Shown: positions 8,337 to 15,704 of the stretch, piece after piece
Numbering within the stretch: position 1 is the stretch's first letter
How the letters are laid out: every line of letters starts with the position of its first letter
Assembly: GCF_946221465.1 (NCBI RefSeq)
Contig: NZ_CAMJVP010000004.1
Location: 1 to 40,777 of the forward strand
DNA length: 40,777 bases
Direction of reading: 5' to 3'
From: an uncultured Aeromicrobium sp.
GTDB lineage: Bacteria > Actinomycetota > Actinomycetes > Propionibacteriales > Nocardioidaceae
Made by a program: the position numbers and the translations under genes
The notes under the pieces: generated by a model
Database searches by the model: none
Seen by the model: the letters and a program-made list of their open reading frames with translations, nothing else
What the model was told of the DNA's origin: nothing

Positions 8337-8599
8337 AATGGTTCATCGTGCAGCTGCTGCGCGGGTACCGCCTGGTGGTCAGCCCGCTCTACGGACAGGT
8401 GTGCCGGTACCACCCGAGCTGTTCGGCCTACGCACTGGAGGCGGTGGAGCGGCACGGTGCCTGGCGGGGATCGGTGCTGGCCATCCGGCGTCTTGGGCGT
8501 TGCCATCCGTGGACCCCAGGCGGCTACGACCCCGTTCCCCCCGTGACGGCGCGCCGCGCTCGCGCGCATGAACAAGGAGAGGCATGTTCGACTTCCTAG
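8333..8599 (+). CDS. yidD: Membrane protein insertion efficiency factor YidD
   Basis: 88-residue protein of the YidD family, which assists YidC-dependent membrane insertion. It has an amphipathic N-terminus (MKWFIVQLLRGYRLVVSPLYG), the conserved CRYHPSCSAYALEAVERHG core with two of the family's three cysteines, the third cysteine in RRLGRCHPWTPGGYDPVP, and an extended Arg/Ala C-terminus. ATG at 8333 overlaps the rnpA stop by 4 bases, and its own 3' end overlaps yidC by 16 bases, so translation is probably coupled. Confidence 0.93.
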   Translation: MKWFIVQLLRGYRLVVSPLYGQVCRYHPSCSAYALEAVERHGAWRGSVLAIRRLGRCHPWTPGGYDPVPPVTARRARAHEQGEACSTS

Positions 8600-9561
8600 G
8601 CTCGATCCTCAACGCGATCATGACGCCGCTGTACTACGCGGTCTCGGGAATCGTGTTGGTGTGGCACGAGTTGTTCTCGCTCTTCCTCGACTCTGCGTCC
8701 GGCTGGTCGTGGGCGCTGTCGATCGTGGGTCTCACCGTGACGATCCGTGCGATGTTGATTCCGCTGTTCGTACGGCAGATCAAGTCGAGCCGCAATATGC
8801 AGCTTCTGCAGCCCCAGCTGCGTGAGCTGAGGGAGAAGTACGGGCATGATCGCGAACGGTTCGCCCAAGAGCAGATGAAGCTCTTCAAGGATTCGGGCAC
8901 GAATCCGTTCTCGTCCTGCATGCCGCTGTTGTTGCAGATGCCGATCTTCTTTGCCCTGTTCCGGGTCATTAACGAAGCTGCCCGCAAGGGCGGCGATGGG
9001 GCGCTGGGTTTCCTCTCGCGACAGCACGCGGAGTCGCTGCAGGACGCGGAGTGGCTCGGCGGACGGATCGCGGACACCTTCCTGACCAGCGAGCATCTCG
9101 AGACCAAGATCATCGCCGTGGTCATGGTGGTGCTGATGAGCGTGACCCAGTTCGTCACCCAGCGTCAGCTGATGGCCAAGAATATGCCGCCGGAGGCGCT
9201 GAACGGGCCGTTTGCCCAGCAGCAGAAGATGCTGCTTTACATTCTTCCGGTGGTGTTCGCCGTGTCCGGTGTCGCCTTCCCGTTGGGCGTCCTCGTCTAC
9301 TGGACCACGTCGAACCTCTGGACAATGGGGCAGCAGTTCTACGTGATTCGGAACAATCCGGCTCCGGGGACGCCGGCGTTCAAAGCCAAGCAGGAACGGG
9401 ACCGCAAGCGGGGCAAGACGCCTCAGGTCGATCCTGCCGAAGCTGCGGCCGAAGAGCGTAAGCGCATCGCCCGCGAAGCGGCACAGAAGCGCCAGCAGCC
9501 GAAGAGACAGCCCCGCAGCCAGCGCAAGCAGGGGCCCAAGAACGGCCCGAAGAAGCGATGA
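8584..9561 (+). CDS. yidC: Membrane protein insertase YidC (Oxa1 family)
   Basis: Inserts and folds inner-membrane proteins alone or with SecYEG. 325 residues: a short form without the large periplasmic domain of proteobacterial YidC and with no lipobox. Hydrophobic segments lie near 10-35, 38-58, 110-130, 175-195 and 220-255. The conserved insertase core (MQLLQPQLRELREKYG, then NPFSSCMPLLLQMPIFFALFRV) is intact. The C-terminal 65 residues are strongly basic (KKRQQPKRQ-like), as in many Gram-positive YidC proteins that contact the ribosome. ATG start with an AAGGAGAGGC stretch immediately upstream. Confidence 0.96.
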   Translation: MFDFLGSILNAIMTPLYYAVSGIVLVWHELFSLFLDSASGWSWALSIVGLTVTIRAMLIPLFVRQIKSSRNMQLLQPQLRELREKYGHDRERFAQEQMKLFKDSGTNPFSSCMPLLLQMPIFFALFRVINEAARKGGDGALGFLSRQHAESLQDAEWLGGRIADTFLTSEHLETKIIAVVMVVLMSVTQFVTQRQLMAKNMPPEALNGPFAQQQKMLLYILPVVFAVSGVAFPLGVLVYWTTSNLWTMGQQFYVIRNNPAPGTPAFKAKQERDRKRGKTPQVDPAEAAAEERKRIAREAAQKRQQPKRQPRSQRKQGPKNGPKKR

Positions 9562-9578
9562 GGACGGGAGGCCGACCG

Positions 9579-10052
9579 ATGAATGAGACGGCTCAGGACC
9601 TGGAGCGTGAAGGCGACATCGCCGCTGACTTTCTTGAGGAATTGCTGGACATCGCAGATCTCGACGGCGATATCGACATCGACGTCGAGGGGGATCGTGC
9701 GGCCGTGGAGATTGTCGGGGGAGAACTCACTCATCTCGTGGGCTCCGAGGGCGAGGTCCTGGACGCGCTGCAGGAGCTTGCGCGGCTCGCGGTGTACCGA
9801 GAGACGGGTGTTCGTAGTCGGCTGATGCTCGACATCGGCGGTTATCGAGCGGCGCTCCGGCGTCGGGTGGTAGCGGAGGCCACCGCGGCCGTGGCCGAGG
9901 TCAAGGCGGGCGCTGCTGAGGTGGCGCTCGCACCGATGTCGCCGTTTGAACGTAAAGTCGTGCATGACGCGGTCGCGGCTGCCGGGCTCGTCAGCGAGTC
10001 GGAGGGTGAGGGCGCCTCACGGCACGTCGTCGTTCGTCCCGCGTCGGCATGA
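9579..10052 (+). CDS. jag: Jag/KhpB-like RNA-binding protein (KH and R3H domains)
   Basis: Single-stranded nucleic-acid binding protein related to Jag/KhpB, which in other Gram-positives regulates cell division and envelope genes after transcription. 157 residues: an acidic N-terminus (Asp-rich at about 25-40), a KH-like domain with the loop VGSEGEVLDALQ near 55-66, and an R3H domain at about 120-155 (MSPFERKVVHDAV, then EGEGASRHVVV with the R3H Arg and His). I chose the ATG at 9579 because GGGAGG lies 8 bases upstream; an in-frame ATG at 9558 overlaps the yidC stop. Its stop overlaps the rsmG start. Confidence 0.92.
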   Translation: MNETAQDLEREGDIAADFLEELLDIADLDGDIDIDVEGDRAAVEIVGGELTHLVGSEGEVLDALQELARLAVYRETGVRSRLMLDIGGYRAALRRRVVAEATAAVAEVKAGAAEVALAPMSPFERKVVHDAVAAAGLVSESEGEGASRHVVVRPASA

Positions 10053-10681
10053 GTGCGGACCCGTCCAGGCCCGTTTCACGTGAAACTCTCACGGCCTCGA
10101 TCTTCGGTGAACGAGCTCAGCTGATCGAGCGCTACGCCGACATCCTGGCGACCGTCGGCGTGGAACGGGGGATGATTGGCCCGCGTGAAGTGCCCCGGCT
10201 GTGGGAGCGGCACCTATTGAACTGCGCCGTGGTGTGCCCGCGCCTGCCGGACAATGCTTCGGTTGCCGACGTTGGCACGGGCGCCGGCCTTCCCGGAATC
10301 GTATGGGCGATCGCGCGGCCCGACGTGCACATGACGTTAGTGGAGCCGCTGTTGCGCCGGACGCGATTCCTCGCTGACGTCGTGAGCGATCTGGGGCTGA
10401 CGAATGTATCGATTTTGCGGCGGCGCGCCGAAGACATCGACGATCGTTTCGACATCGTGACCGCTCGGGCTGTGGCCCGGTTGGACAAACTCGCGCGCTG
10501 GTGCGTGCCGCTCGTGACGCAGGGGGGAGGATTCCTCGCGTTGAAGGGTGCCAGTGCACCAGAAGAGGTCGAACAGGCGCGTGGTGTCTTCGAGGAACTT
10601 CGGGTCCGGTCTATCGTGGTGAGGACGTACGGTGAGCACCAATTGGGGATCCCGACAACCGTGGTGGAGGTGGTCCGATGA
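10049..10681 (+). CDS. rsmG: 16S rRNA (guanine-N7) methyltransferase RsmG
   Basis: Methylates N7 of a guanine in the 530 loop of 16S rRNA using S-adenosylmethionine (also called GidB; loss is linked to low-level streptomycin resistance). 210 residues with SAM-binding motif I VADVGTGAGLPGI near 72-84, the motif II acidic residue in LVEP, and the ALKG stretch (KGASAPEE) late in the protein. The first codons (PVSRETL) contain a perfect parS half-pair at 10073-10086, so coding and partitioning signals share DNA. ATGA overlap with jag. Confidence 0.95.
   Translation: MSADPSRPVSRETLTASIFGERAQLIERYADILATVGVERGMIGPREVPRLWERHLLNCAVVCPRLPDNASVADVGTGAGLPGIVWAIARPDVHMTLVEPLLRRTRFLADVVSDLGLTNVSILRRRAEDIDDRFDIVTARAVARLDKLARWCVPLVTQGGGFLALKGASAPEEVEQARGVFEELRVRSIVVRTYGEHQLGIPTTVVEVVR
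10073..10086. promoter_or_regulatory. parS: parS site 1 (ParB-binding centromere)
   Basis: GTTTCACGTGAAAC is a perfect 14-base palindrome matching the core of the widely conserved parS consensus. It lies inside the rsmG 5' coding region and encodes V-S-R-E-T. ParB binds here and spreads to organise origin segregation; parA and parB are directly downstream. Confidence 0.92.
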
Positions 10682-10800
10682 CCGTGGTACCCGGACTCGG
10701 CTGGCCTATCGTGGACGCTCGCCCGCTCACAGAGGAAGTTGGTGCCGAGGCGGCCGTGCCCGTGGGATGGCAGGTTCCACGTGAAACAACGAAGGACTGA
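10678..10800 (+). CDS. Possible 40-residue small protein between rsmG and parA
   Basis: An open frame of 40 codons, starting MTVVPGLGWPIVDARPLTEE and ending VPRETTKD, fills the whole rsmG-parA gap. Its ATG overlaps the rsmG stop (ATGA), a GGAGGTGG Shine-Dalgarno sits 4 bases upstream, and its stop is 2 bases before the parA ATG. It is in a different frame from both neighbours. The codons at the 3' end are also parS site 2. I recognise no domain. The spacing and ribosome site argue for translation; the short length and dual use of the DNA argue for caution. Confidence 0.45.
   Translation: MTVVPGLGWPIVDARPLTEEVGAEAAVPVGWQVPRETTKD
10774..10787. promoter_or_regulatory. parS: parS site 2 (ParB-binding centromere)
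   Basis: GTTCCACGTGAAAC combines the two accepted half-sites (GTTCCAC and GTGAAAC) of the parS consensus, one base from a perfect palindrome. It ends 15 bases before the parA start codon, so ParB binding could also repress parAB. Confidence 0.88.
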
Positions 10801-10802
10801 AC

Positions 10803-11741
10803 ATGGCTGATCAGACGCCGACAGCAGCTGAATTCGCTGCCCAGGCTTTCGAGGAGGACTCCTCCACTCCACTGGCCACCCAGGCGCGCGACCACGTCAC
10901 GATGCTCGAGCGGCTCTCGACCGTCGGAGATTTCACGCGCCCCGATTTTCCCCGTGTCTTCGTGGTGGCGAACCAGAAGGGTGGAGTCGGCAAGACGACG
11001 ACTTCGGTGAACATCGCCGCGGCCATGGCGATGCGCGGACTGCGGGTGCTGCTTATCGACCTCGATCCGCAGGGCAACGCCTCGACGGCGACGAACATCG
11101 AGCACGGGAGCGGCACCCCCGGCACCTACGAGGTGCTGCTTGACGGAGCATCGATCGCGGAGGTGGCGCAGCCCGCCCCGGACATCGAGAACCTCACGGT
11201 GGTACCGGCGACGATCGACCTGGCCGGTGCTGAGATTGAACTCGTCTCCCTCGTCAGCCGCGAGCAGCGCCTCCGCAAGGCGATCGACGCCTACCTCACG
11301 TCTGGCGATAAGCCGGCAGACTACGTTTTCATCGACTGTCCCCCTTCTCTCGGACTGCTGACGGTCAACGCCATGGCGGCGGCGCGAGAGGTGCTCATCC
11401 CGATCCAGTGCGAGTACTACGCGCTCGAGGGACTCAGTCAGCTCCTGCGCAACATCGAACTCGTCCAGCAGCATCTGAACCCCCGGCTTGAGGTGACCAC
11501 GGTGCTGCTGACGATGCACGACGCCCGCACCAATCTATCGGCGAGCGTCGCCGCCGAGGTCCGCCAGCACTTCGGGGATCGCGTCCTGCGTACGGCCATT
11601 CCACGGTCGGTCAAGATCAGTGAGGCGCCCGGTTATCAGCAGTCGATCCTGACGTACGATCCGACCTCCACCGGTGCGCTGTCGTACCTGGAGGCGGCTC
11701 GCGAGATCACCATGAACCGACGCGAGGAGAGCCGATCATGA
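10803..11741 (+). CDS. parA: Chromosome partitioning ATPase ParA (Soj)
   Basis: Deviant Walker-A ATPase that binds DNA non-specifically and moves ParB-parS complexes during chromosome segregation. 312 residues with a 50-residue N-terminal extension (acidic, Ala-rich) before the core, common in actinobacterial ParA. The deviant Walker A KGGVGKTT is at 59-66, with IDLDPQGNAS about 30 residues later, and the motif YVFIDCPPSLGLLTVNAM follows. ATG with AAGGA about 8 bases upstream. It overlaps parB by 4 bases. Confidence 0.96.
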   Translation: MADQTPTAAEFAAQAFEEDSSTPLATQARDHVTMLERLSTVGDFTRPDFPRVFVVANQKGGVGKTTTSVNIAAAMAMRGLRVLLIDLDPQGNASTATNIEHGSGTPGTYEVLLDGASIAEVAQPAPDIENLTVVPATIDLAGAEIELVSLVSREQRLRKAIDAYLTSGDKPADYVFIDCPPSLGLLTVNAMAAAREVLIPIQCEYYALEGLSQLLRNIELVQQHLNPRLEVTTVLLTMHDARTNLSASVAAEVRQHFGDRVLRTAIPRSVKISEAPGYQQSILTYDPTSTGALSYLEAAREITMNRREESRS

Positions 11742-12619
11742 CGACTCGACCGGGCCTCGGTCGGGGGTTGGAGGCGCTGATTCCCACCTCCCGCGCGGCC
11801 GCCGAGCGCCAGGGCTTGGCCGCGGTGGACGGCGCCCGTTTCGCCGAGATTCCCGTGGCGTCGATCCGCCCCAATCCCAAGCAGCCCCGCCAGGTCTTCG
11901 ATGAGGAGGATATGGCCGAGCTTGTGCACTCCATCAAGGAGGTGGGGCTGCTCCAGCCGATCGTTGTCCGCGAACTGGAAACCGATCAGTACGAGCTCAT
12001 CATGGGGGAGCGCCGCTGGCGTGCTCACCAGCTCGCGGGACTGGAGACGATCGCCGCGATCGTGCGTCAGACCACCGACGAGGACCTGTTGCGCGACGCA
12101 TTGCTGGAGAATCTCCATCGCTCTCAGCTCAACCCTCTCGAAGAGGCGGCGGCCTACCAGCAGCTGCTGGATGATTTCGGCTGCACGCACGATGAGTTGT
12201 CCGAGCGGATCGGCCGGTCACGGCCGCAGATCACGAATACGCTCCGGCTGCTGAAGCTGACCCCTGCGGTCCAGCGCCGCGTCGCTGCCGGGGTACTCTC
12301 GGCCGGTCACGCCCGGGCGCTGGTGTCGGTCAGCAATCCGGAGGTGCAGGAGCGGCTCGCGCAGCGCGTCGTGGCCGAGGGGATCTCGGTTCGTGGACTC
12401 GAGGAGATCGTGCGTTTCGGTCAGGACGAGCCATCGTCGGCTACTCGCACGAAGGCCGCCGCGCCGACGTCGCCCAAGCTGGCCGATCTGGCCCACCGGC
12501 TCTCGGAGCATTTCGACACGCGTGTGAACGTGCACTTGGGCAAGTCAAAGGGCAAGATCACGATCGAGTTCGCCACGATCGACGACCTCGAGCGGATCGT
12601 CGCACTGATCGATCCATAA
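11738..12619 (+). CDS. parB: Chromosome partitioning protein ParB (CTPase clamp)
   Basis: Binds parS, hydrolyses CTP and slides along DNA as a clamp. 293 residues: a short N-terminus (TRPGLGRGLEALIP), a CTP-binding domain with NPKQPRQVF and the GERRWRA box (about residues 90-96), ENLHRSQLNPLEEAAAY, a central helix-turn-helix (ELSERIGRSRPQITNTLRLLKL), a linker, and a C-terminal dimerisation domain ending IDDLERIVALIDP. ATG overlaps the parA stop. It ends 13 bases before a strong terminator. Confidence 0.96.
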   Translation: MTTRPGLGRGLEALIPTSRAAAERQGLAAVDGARFAEIPVASIRPNPKQPRQVFDEEDMAELVHSIKEVGLLQPIVVRELETDQYELIMGERRWRAHQLAGLETIAAIVRQTTDEDLLRDALLENLHRSQLNPLEEAAAYQQLLDDFGCTHDELSERIGRSRPQITNTLRLLKLTPAVQRRVAAGVLSAGHARALVSVSNPEVQERLAQRVVAEGISVRGLEEIVRFGQDEPSSATRTKAAAPTSPKLADLAHRLSEHFDTRVNVHLGKSKGKITIEFATIDDLERIVALIDP

Positions 12620-12632
12620 GTCGATAAATAAA

Positions 12633-12668
12633 CAAATCCCCTCATGGACTTATCCATGAGGGGATTTG
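12633..12668. terminator. Bidirectional hairpin terminator between parB and trxA
   Basis: A perfect 16-base stem (CAAATCCCCTCATGGA at 12633-12648, pairing with 12653-12668) with a 4-base loop. AT-rich sequence flanks the parB side (AAATAAAC). It lies between convergent parB (+) and trxA (-) and can end both transcripts. Confidence 0.85.
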
Positions 12669-12680
12669 TGGTAGGGAGAG

Positions 12681-13007
12681 TCAGGAGATGAAGTCGCCGA
12701 TCTCATTGAGGATGGCCGACTTCGGCCGGGCCCCGGTGATCGATCGGACCAGTTCGCCGTTCTGGTAGAGGTTGATGGTCGGCAGACCGGTCACTCGATA
12801 CTGCGCGGGAGTGACGGGATTGGCGTCCGCGTCCATCTTGACCACGGTCAGGGTGTCGGAGTGCTCCGCCGCGATCTCCTCCAGAATCGGGGCGACCTGT
12901 CGACATGGACCACACCACGAGGCCCAGAAATCCACGAGAACCGGTCCATCGGCCTTGAGGACCTTCTCCTCAAAGTCCGCGTCGGTGACGGCAGTGATGT
13001 CAGCCAT
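12681..13007 (-). CDS. trxA: Thioredoxin
   Basis: Small redox protein that reduces protein disulfides. 108 residues with the active site WCGPC at 31-35, the cis-proline region GLPTINLYQNGE at about 75-86, and the buried Asp of VDFWASW. I chose the ATG at 13007 (MADITAVTD) because AGGAG lies about 9 bases upstream and the family starts there; an open frame continues further upstream but has no homology. Encoded 17 bases after trxB, which supplies its electrons. Confidence 0.96.
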   Translation of the reverse strand: MADITAVTDADFEEKVLKADGPVLVDFWASWCGPCRQVAPILEEIAAEHSDTLTVVKMDADANPVTPAQYRVTGLPTINLYQNGELVRSITGARPKSAILNEIGDFIS

Positions 13008-13024
13008 GCGATGTGCTCCTTTGT

Positions 13025-13996
13025 TCATTCGGTCAGTGCGGCGGCGGGCGCGGGTTCGCCTGCGGCCTCGAAAGCGGCCAGATAGCGTTCGGCGTCCAGC
13101 GCGGCCGAGCATCCGGTACCCGCGGCGGTAACCGCCTGGCGGTAGGTGCGGTCCACCAGGTCACCGGCCGCGAAGACCCCCGGCAGGTTCGTGGCGGTCG
13201 ACCCCGGTTGCGTCAGGACATAACCCTCGTCGTCGAGGTCGACCTGTCCGACGAGCAGTTCTGATCGAGGGTCGTGTCCGATGGCGATGAACAGGCCATT
13301 GACCGGCAGTCGCCGGGTCTCACCCGTGCGGGTGTCACGCAGGGTGAGCGCCTCCAGGGTGGCGTCACCATGGATCTGCGTGACCTCGCTGTTCCAGGCG
13401 AACTCGATCTTGGGATTGGACAACGCACGCTGGGCCATGATCTTGCTGGCGCGCAGCTCGTCACGTCTGTGGATCAGGGTGACCTTGTCGGCAAAGCGGG
13501 TCAGGAACGTCGCCTCCTCGACTGCGGAGTCGCCGCCACCGACAACCGCGATCTCCTTGCCACGGAAGAAGAATCCATCGCAGGTCGCACACCAGCTCAC
13601 GCCATGACCGGACAGGCGGTCCTCGTCGGGCAGACCGAGCTTGCGGTACCCCGATCCCATCGCCAAGATGACCGCCCGAGCCGAGAACGTCCGACCGTCC
13701 GCCAGGGAGACGCTCTTGATCGGACCCGTCAGATCGACGCTCGTCACGTCCTCGGCGAGTAGCTCGGACCCGAACCGCTCGGCCTGAGCGCGGAAGCGGT
13801 CCATGAGCTCCGGTCCCATGATGCCCTCCGGGAAGCCCGGGAAGTTCTCGACCTCGGTGGTGTTCATGAGCGCGCCACCGGCAGTCACCGAACCCTCGAA
13901 CACGAGCGGTTCGAGGTTGGCCCGGGCGGCATACACGGCCGCGGTGTAACCCGACGGACCCGAACCGATGATGATGACGTTACGGATTTCGCTCAT
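13025..13996 (-). CDS. trxB: Thioredoxin-disulfide reductase
   Basis: NADPH-dependent FAD enzyme that reduces TrxA. 323 residues. FAD-binding GSGPSG lies at 11-16, the redox pair is CATC at 136-139, the NADPH-binding GGGDSA is at 153-158, and the C-terminal FAD motif is GVFAAGDLVD. ATG start. The C-terminal tail (GEPAPAAALTE) is short, with no thioredoxin fusion as in some actinobacteria. It forms a trxB-trxA operon; nothing is missing. Confidence 0.96.
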   Translation of the reverse strand: MSEIRNVIIIGSGPSGYTAAVYAARANLEPLVFEGSVTAGGALMNTTEVENFPGFPEGIMGPELMDRFRAQAERFGSELLAEDVTSVDLTGPIKSVSLADGRTFSARAVILAMGSGYRKLGLPDEDRLSGHGVSWCATCDGFFFRGKEIAVVGGGDSAVEEATFLTRFADKVTLIHRRDELRASKIMAQRALSNPKIEFAWNSEVTQIHGDATLEALTLRDTRTGETRRLPVNGLFIAIGHDPRSELLVGQVDLDDEGYVLTQPGSTATNLPGVFAAGDLVDRTYRQAVTAAGTGCSAALDAERYLAAFEAAGEPAPAAALTE

Positions 13997-14071
13997 GGGG
14001 ACTCTCTCGTCGATGGTGGAACTACCGGTGCAAACGGATTCTAGGCGCGGGGCATTCCCAGGGCGGCCGGC

Positions 14072-15652
14072 TCATCGCCCGCGAATGGCGACGGCGCGGA
14101 CCTCGCCGCGGTACTCGTCGGCTCCTACTGCAGGTAACGAGCGCAGCCACACGACGACGTACCTGGTGTAGGTGCCCGAGGGCAATGCGATCGCGACATC
14201 CTCGCCGGCGCCGTCGAGCACGGCCACTTCCCGAAGATCCTCCAGAGATGTCGGAGCCTGCTGCATCGTCGACGGCGCTGTCAGGATCGACAGATCGGTG
14301 GGCGAACCGGCAAGACGCAGCTGCACCTGCTCCACCTGCGTCGAGGAGCCGAGATCGAGGATCAACCCCACGCCGTCCTTGAGCCTCCCGAATGCCGGAT
14401 CGCCATAGTAGGTCGACGTATACCAGCCCGATTCGGGATCGTCATCGAGCACGTTGTCCACGAGCCGTGAGTTCTCCTCCCGGTCTGCTCCCTGGGGATC
14501 GAAGTCGATGACGGCGTGGATGGGCAGGACCCGGGCGGGTTCGGAGGCCGACGGACTCGCGAGGTCGTCCGTCTTCGTCGAACTCGTCGACTGCGCGACG
14601 AGCAGCGCCAGCACCGCGACGATCATCACGGTCCCGAGCACGCCGAGCAGCACGAGCCCACGATCGCCGCGCGTTGCCTCACGTAGGCGCCGCCGACCCC
14701 GCTCGAGGCGGGTCGGTGGAGGCGGCTCGAAGGCCTTGGGACGACGCCGCGGCGGCGCGAGCCCGGGCGGGGGTCCCGAGGGACGGATCACCGGGTCCAG
14801 CCGGAGCAGATCGGGCGAGGACACCGGCGAATGAACCAGCTGATCGGAGTCGATCTCATCGTCCTCGCCCGTCAGCAGCAGGACGTGGGCGATGTCCGAC
14901 GCCCTGGTCAACGGCGGCTCGTGGTGACGCGGAGGGTCGCCGAGGATGCGATCGCACACGGCGTCGATGTCACGGGCCACGCCCGCGCGCACCTGCCGGG
15001 GCCGGAGCAGTCGACCATGCTCAGTCGGAGCAGCGCGCAGGCCGTCGACGTGTCCGCCGGGCCAGCGGCTCACGAGGCAGGCGTACAGGAGCCTGCCGAG
15101 CGCCTGCACGTCGGCACGTTCGTAACTGTCCAGAGCCGCGGCGGACACATGCTGGTCGACCGGCGCCAGCGCCGTGGCGACACCGAGCCCGACGATGCGC
15201 ACCGCACCGGACTCCTTCAAGAGCACCTGGTTGGGTGTGAGCCTCCGGTGGTACAGCCCGTGCTCGTGAGCATGAGCGAGCGCCTGTGCCACTTCGGCGA
15301 CGACCGTCGCAGCGCGCCGGTTGGGCAGCGGGGACTGGACGAGCAGACTGCTCAGCGGAACAGCACGCGCCCATTCACGGACGATGACGTGGTAGCCGAC
15401 GTCGTCCTCGACGAGGTCGAGCACCCGCAAGAACCGGTGGTCGGTCACCTTGGTGGAGTCGCGCGCAGCCTGCAGGAAGTTCGCGGAGCGCGGGTCATCG
15501 GAGGGCAACAGCTCGACGCGAACGTTCCGATTGAGGATGTGGTCGTGCGCACGCCAGTTCGAAGCCCCGAGGCTTTCGCTCACCAGATCGTGGAGTTCGT
15601 ACCGCCCGGCCAGCACGACGCCCGGCGCCAGGATGCGTCGTTCGGTCGTCAC
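14072..15652 (-). CDS. MurJ-associated membrane pseudokinase with extracellular C-terminal domain
   Basis: 526 residues: a Ser/Thr-kinase-like fold (about 12-260), a Pro-rich linker (290-313), a basic stretch, one membrane segment (332-353) and an extracellular domain (about 375-526) that resembles an F5/8-type carbohydrate-binding fold. The kinase is almost certainly dead: no Gly-rich loop, no VAxK lysine (NVRVELL at 43-49), HRD is HRR in YHRRLTPNQ (134-142), and DFG is VGLG (154-157). In mycobacteria a pseudokinase domain is fused to MurJ (MviN) and recruits FhaA when phosphorylated; here it is a separate gene next to murJ. So a role in regulating lipid II flipping is inferred. Ligand unknown. 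Confidence 0.82.
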   Translation of the reverse strand: MTTERRILAPGVVLAGRYELHDLVSESLGASNWRAHDHILNRNVRVELLPSDDPRSANFLQAARDSTKVTDHRFLRVLDLVEDDVGYHVIVREWARAVPLSSLLVQSPLPNRRAATVVAEVAQALAHAHEHGLYHRRLTPNQVLLKESGAVRIVGLGVATALAPVDQHVSAAALDSYERADVQALGRLLYACLVSRWPGGHVDGLRAAPTEHGRLLRPRQVRAGVARDIDAVCDRILGDPPRHHEPPLTRASDIAHVLLLTGEDDEIDSDQLVHSPVSSPDLLRLDPVIRPSGPPPGLAPPRRRPKAFEPPPPTRLERGRRRLREATRGDRGLVLLGVLGTVMIVAVLALLVAQSTSSTKTDDLASPSASEPARVLPIHAVIDFDPQGADREENSRLVDNVLDDDPESGWYTSTYYGDPAFGRLKDGVGLILDLGSSTQVEQVQLRLAGSPTDLSILTAPSTMQQAPTSLEDLREVAVLDGAGEDVAIALPSGTYTRYVVVWLRSLPAVGADEYRGEVRAVAIRGR

Positions 15653-15704
15653 GGTCTACTCCTTCGGGTCCCTCCCATGGTAGGACCCCGGGCCAGTGGC
15701 TCGG

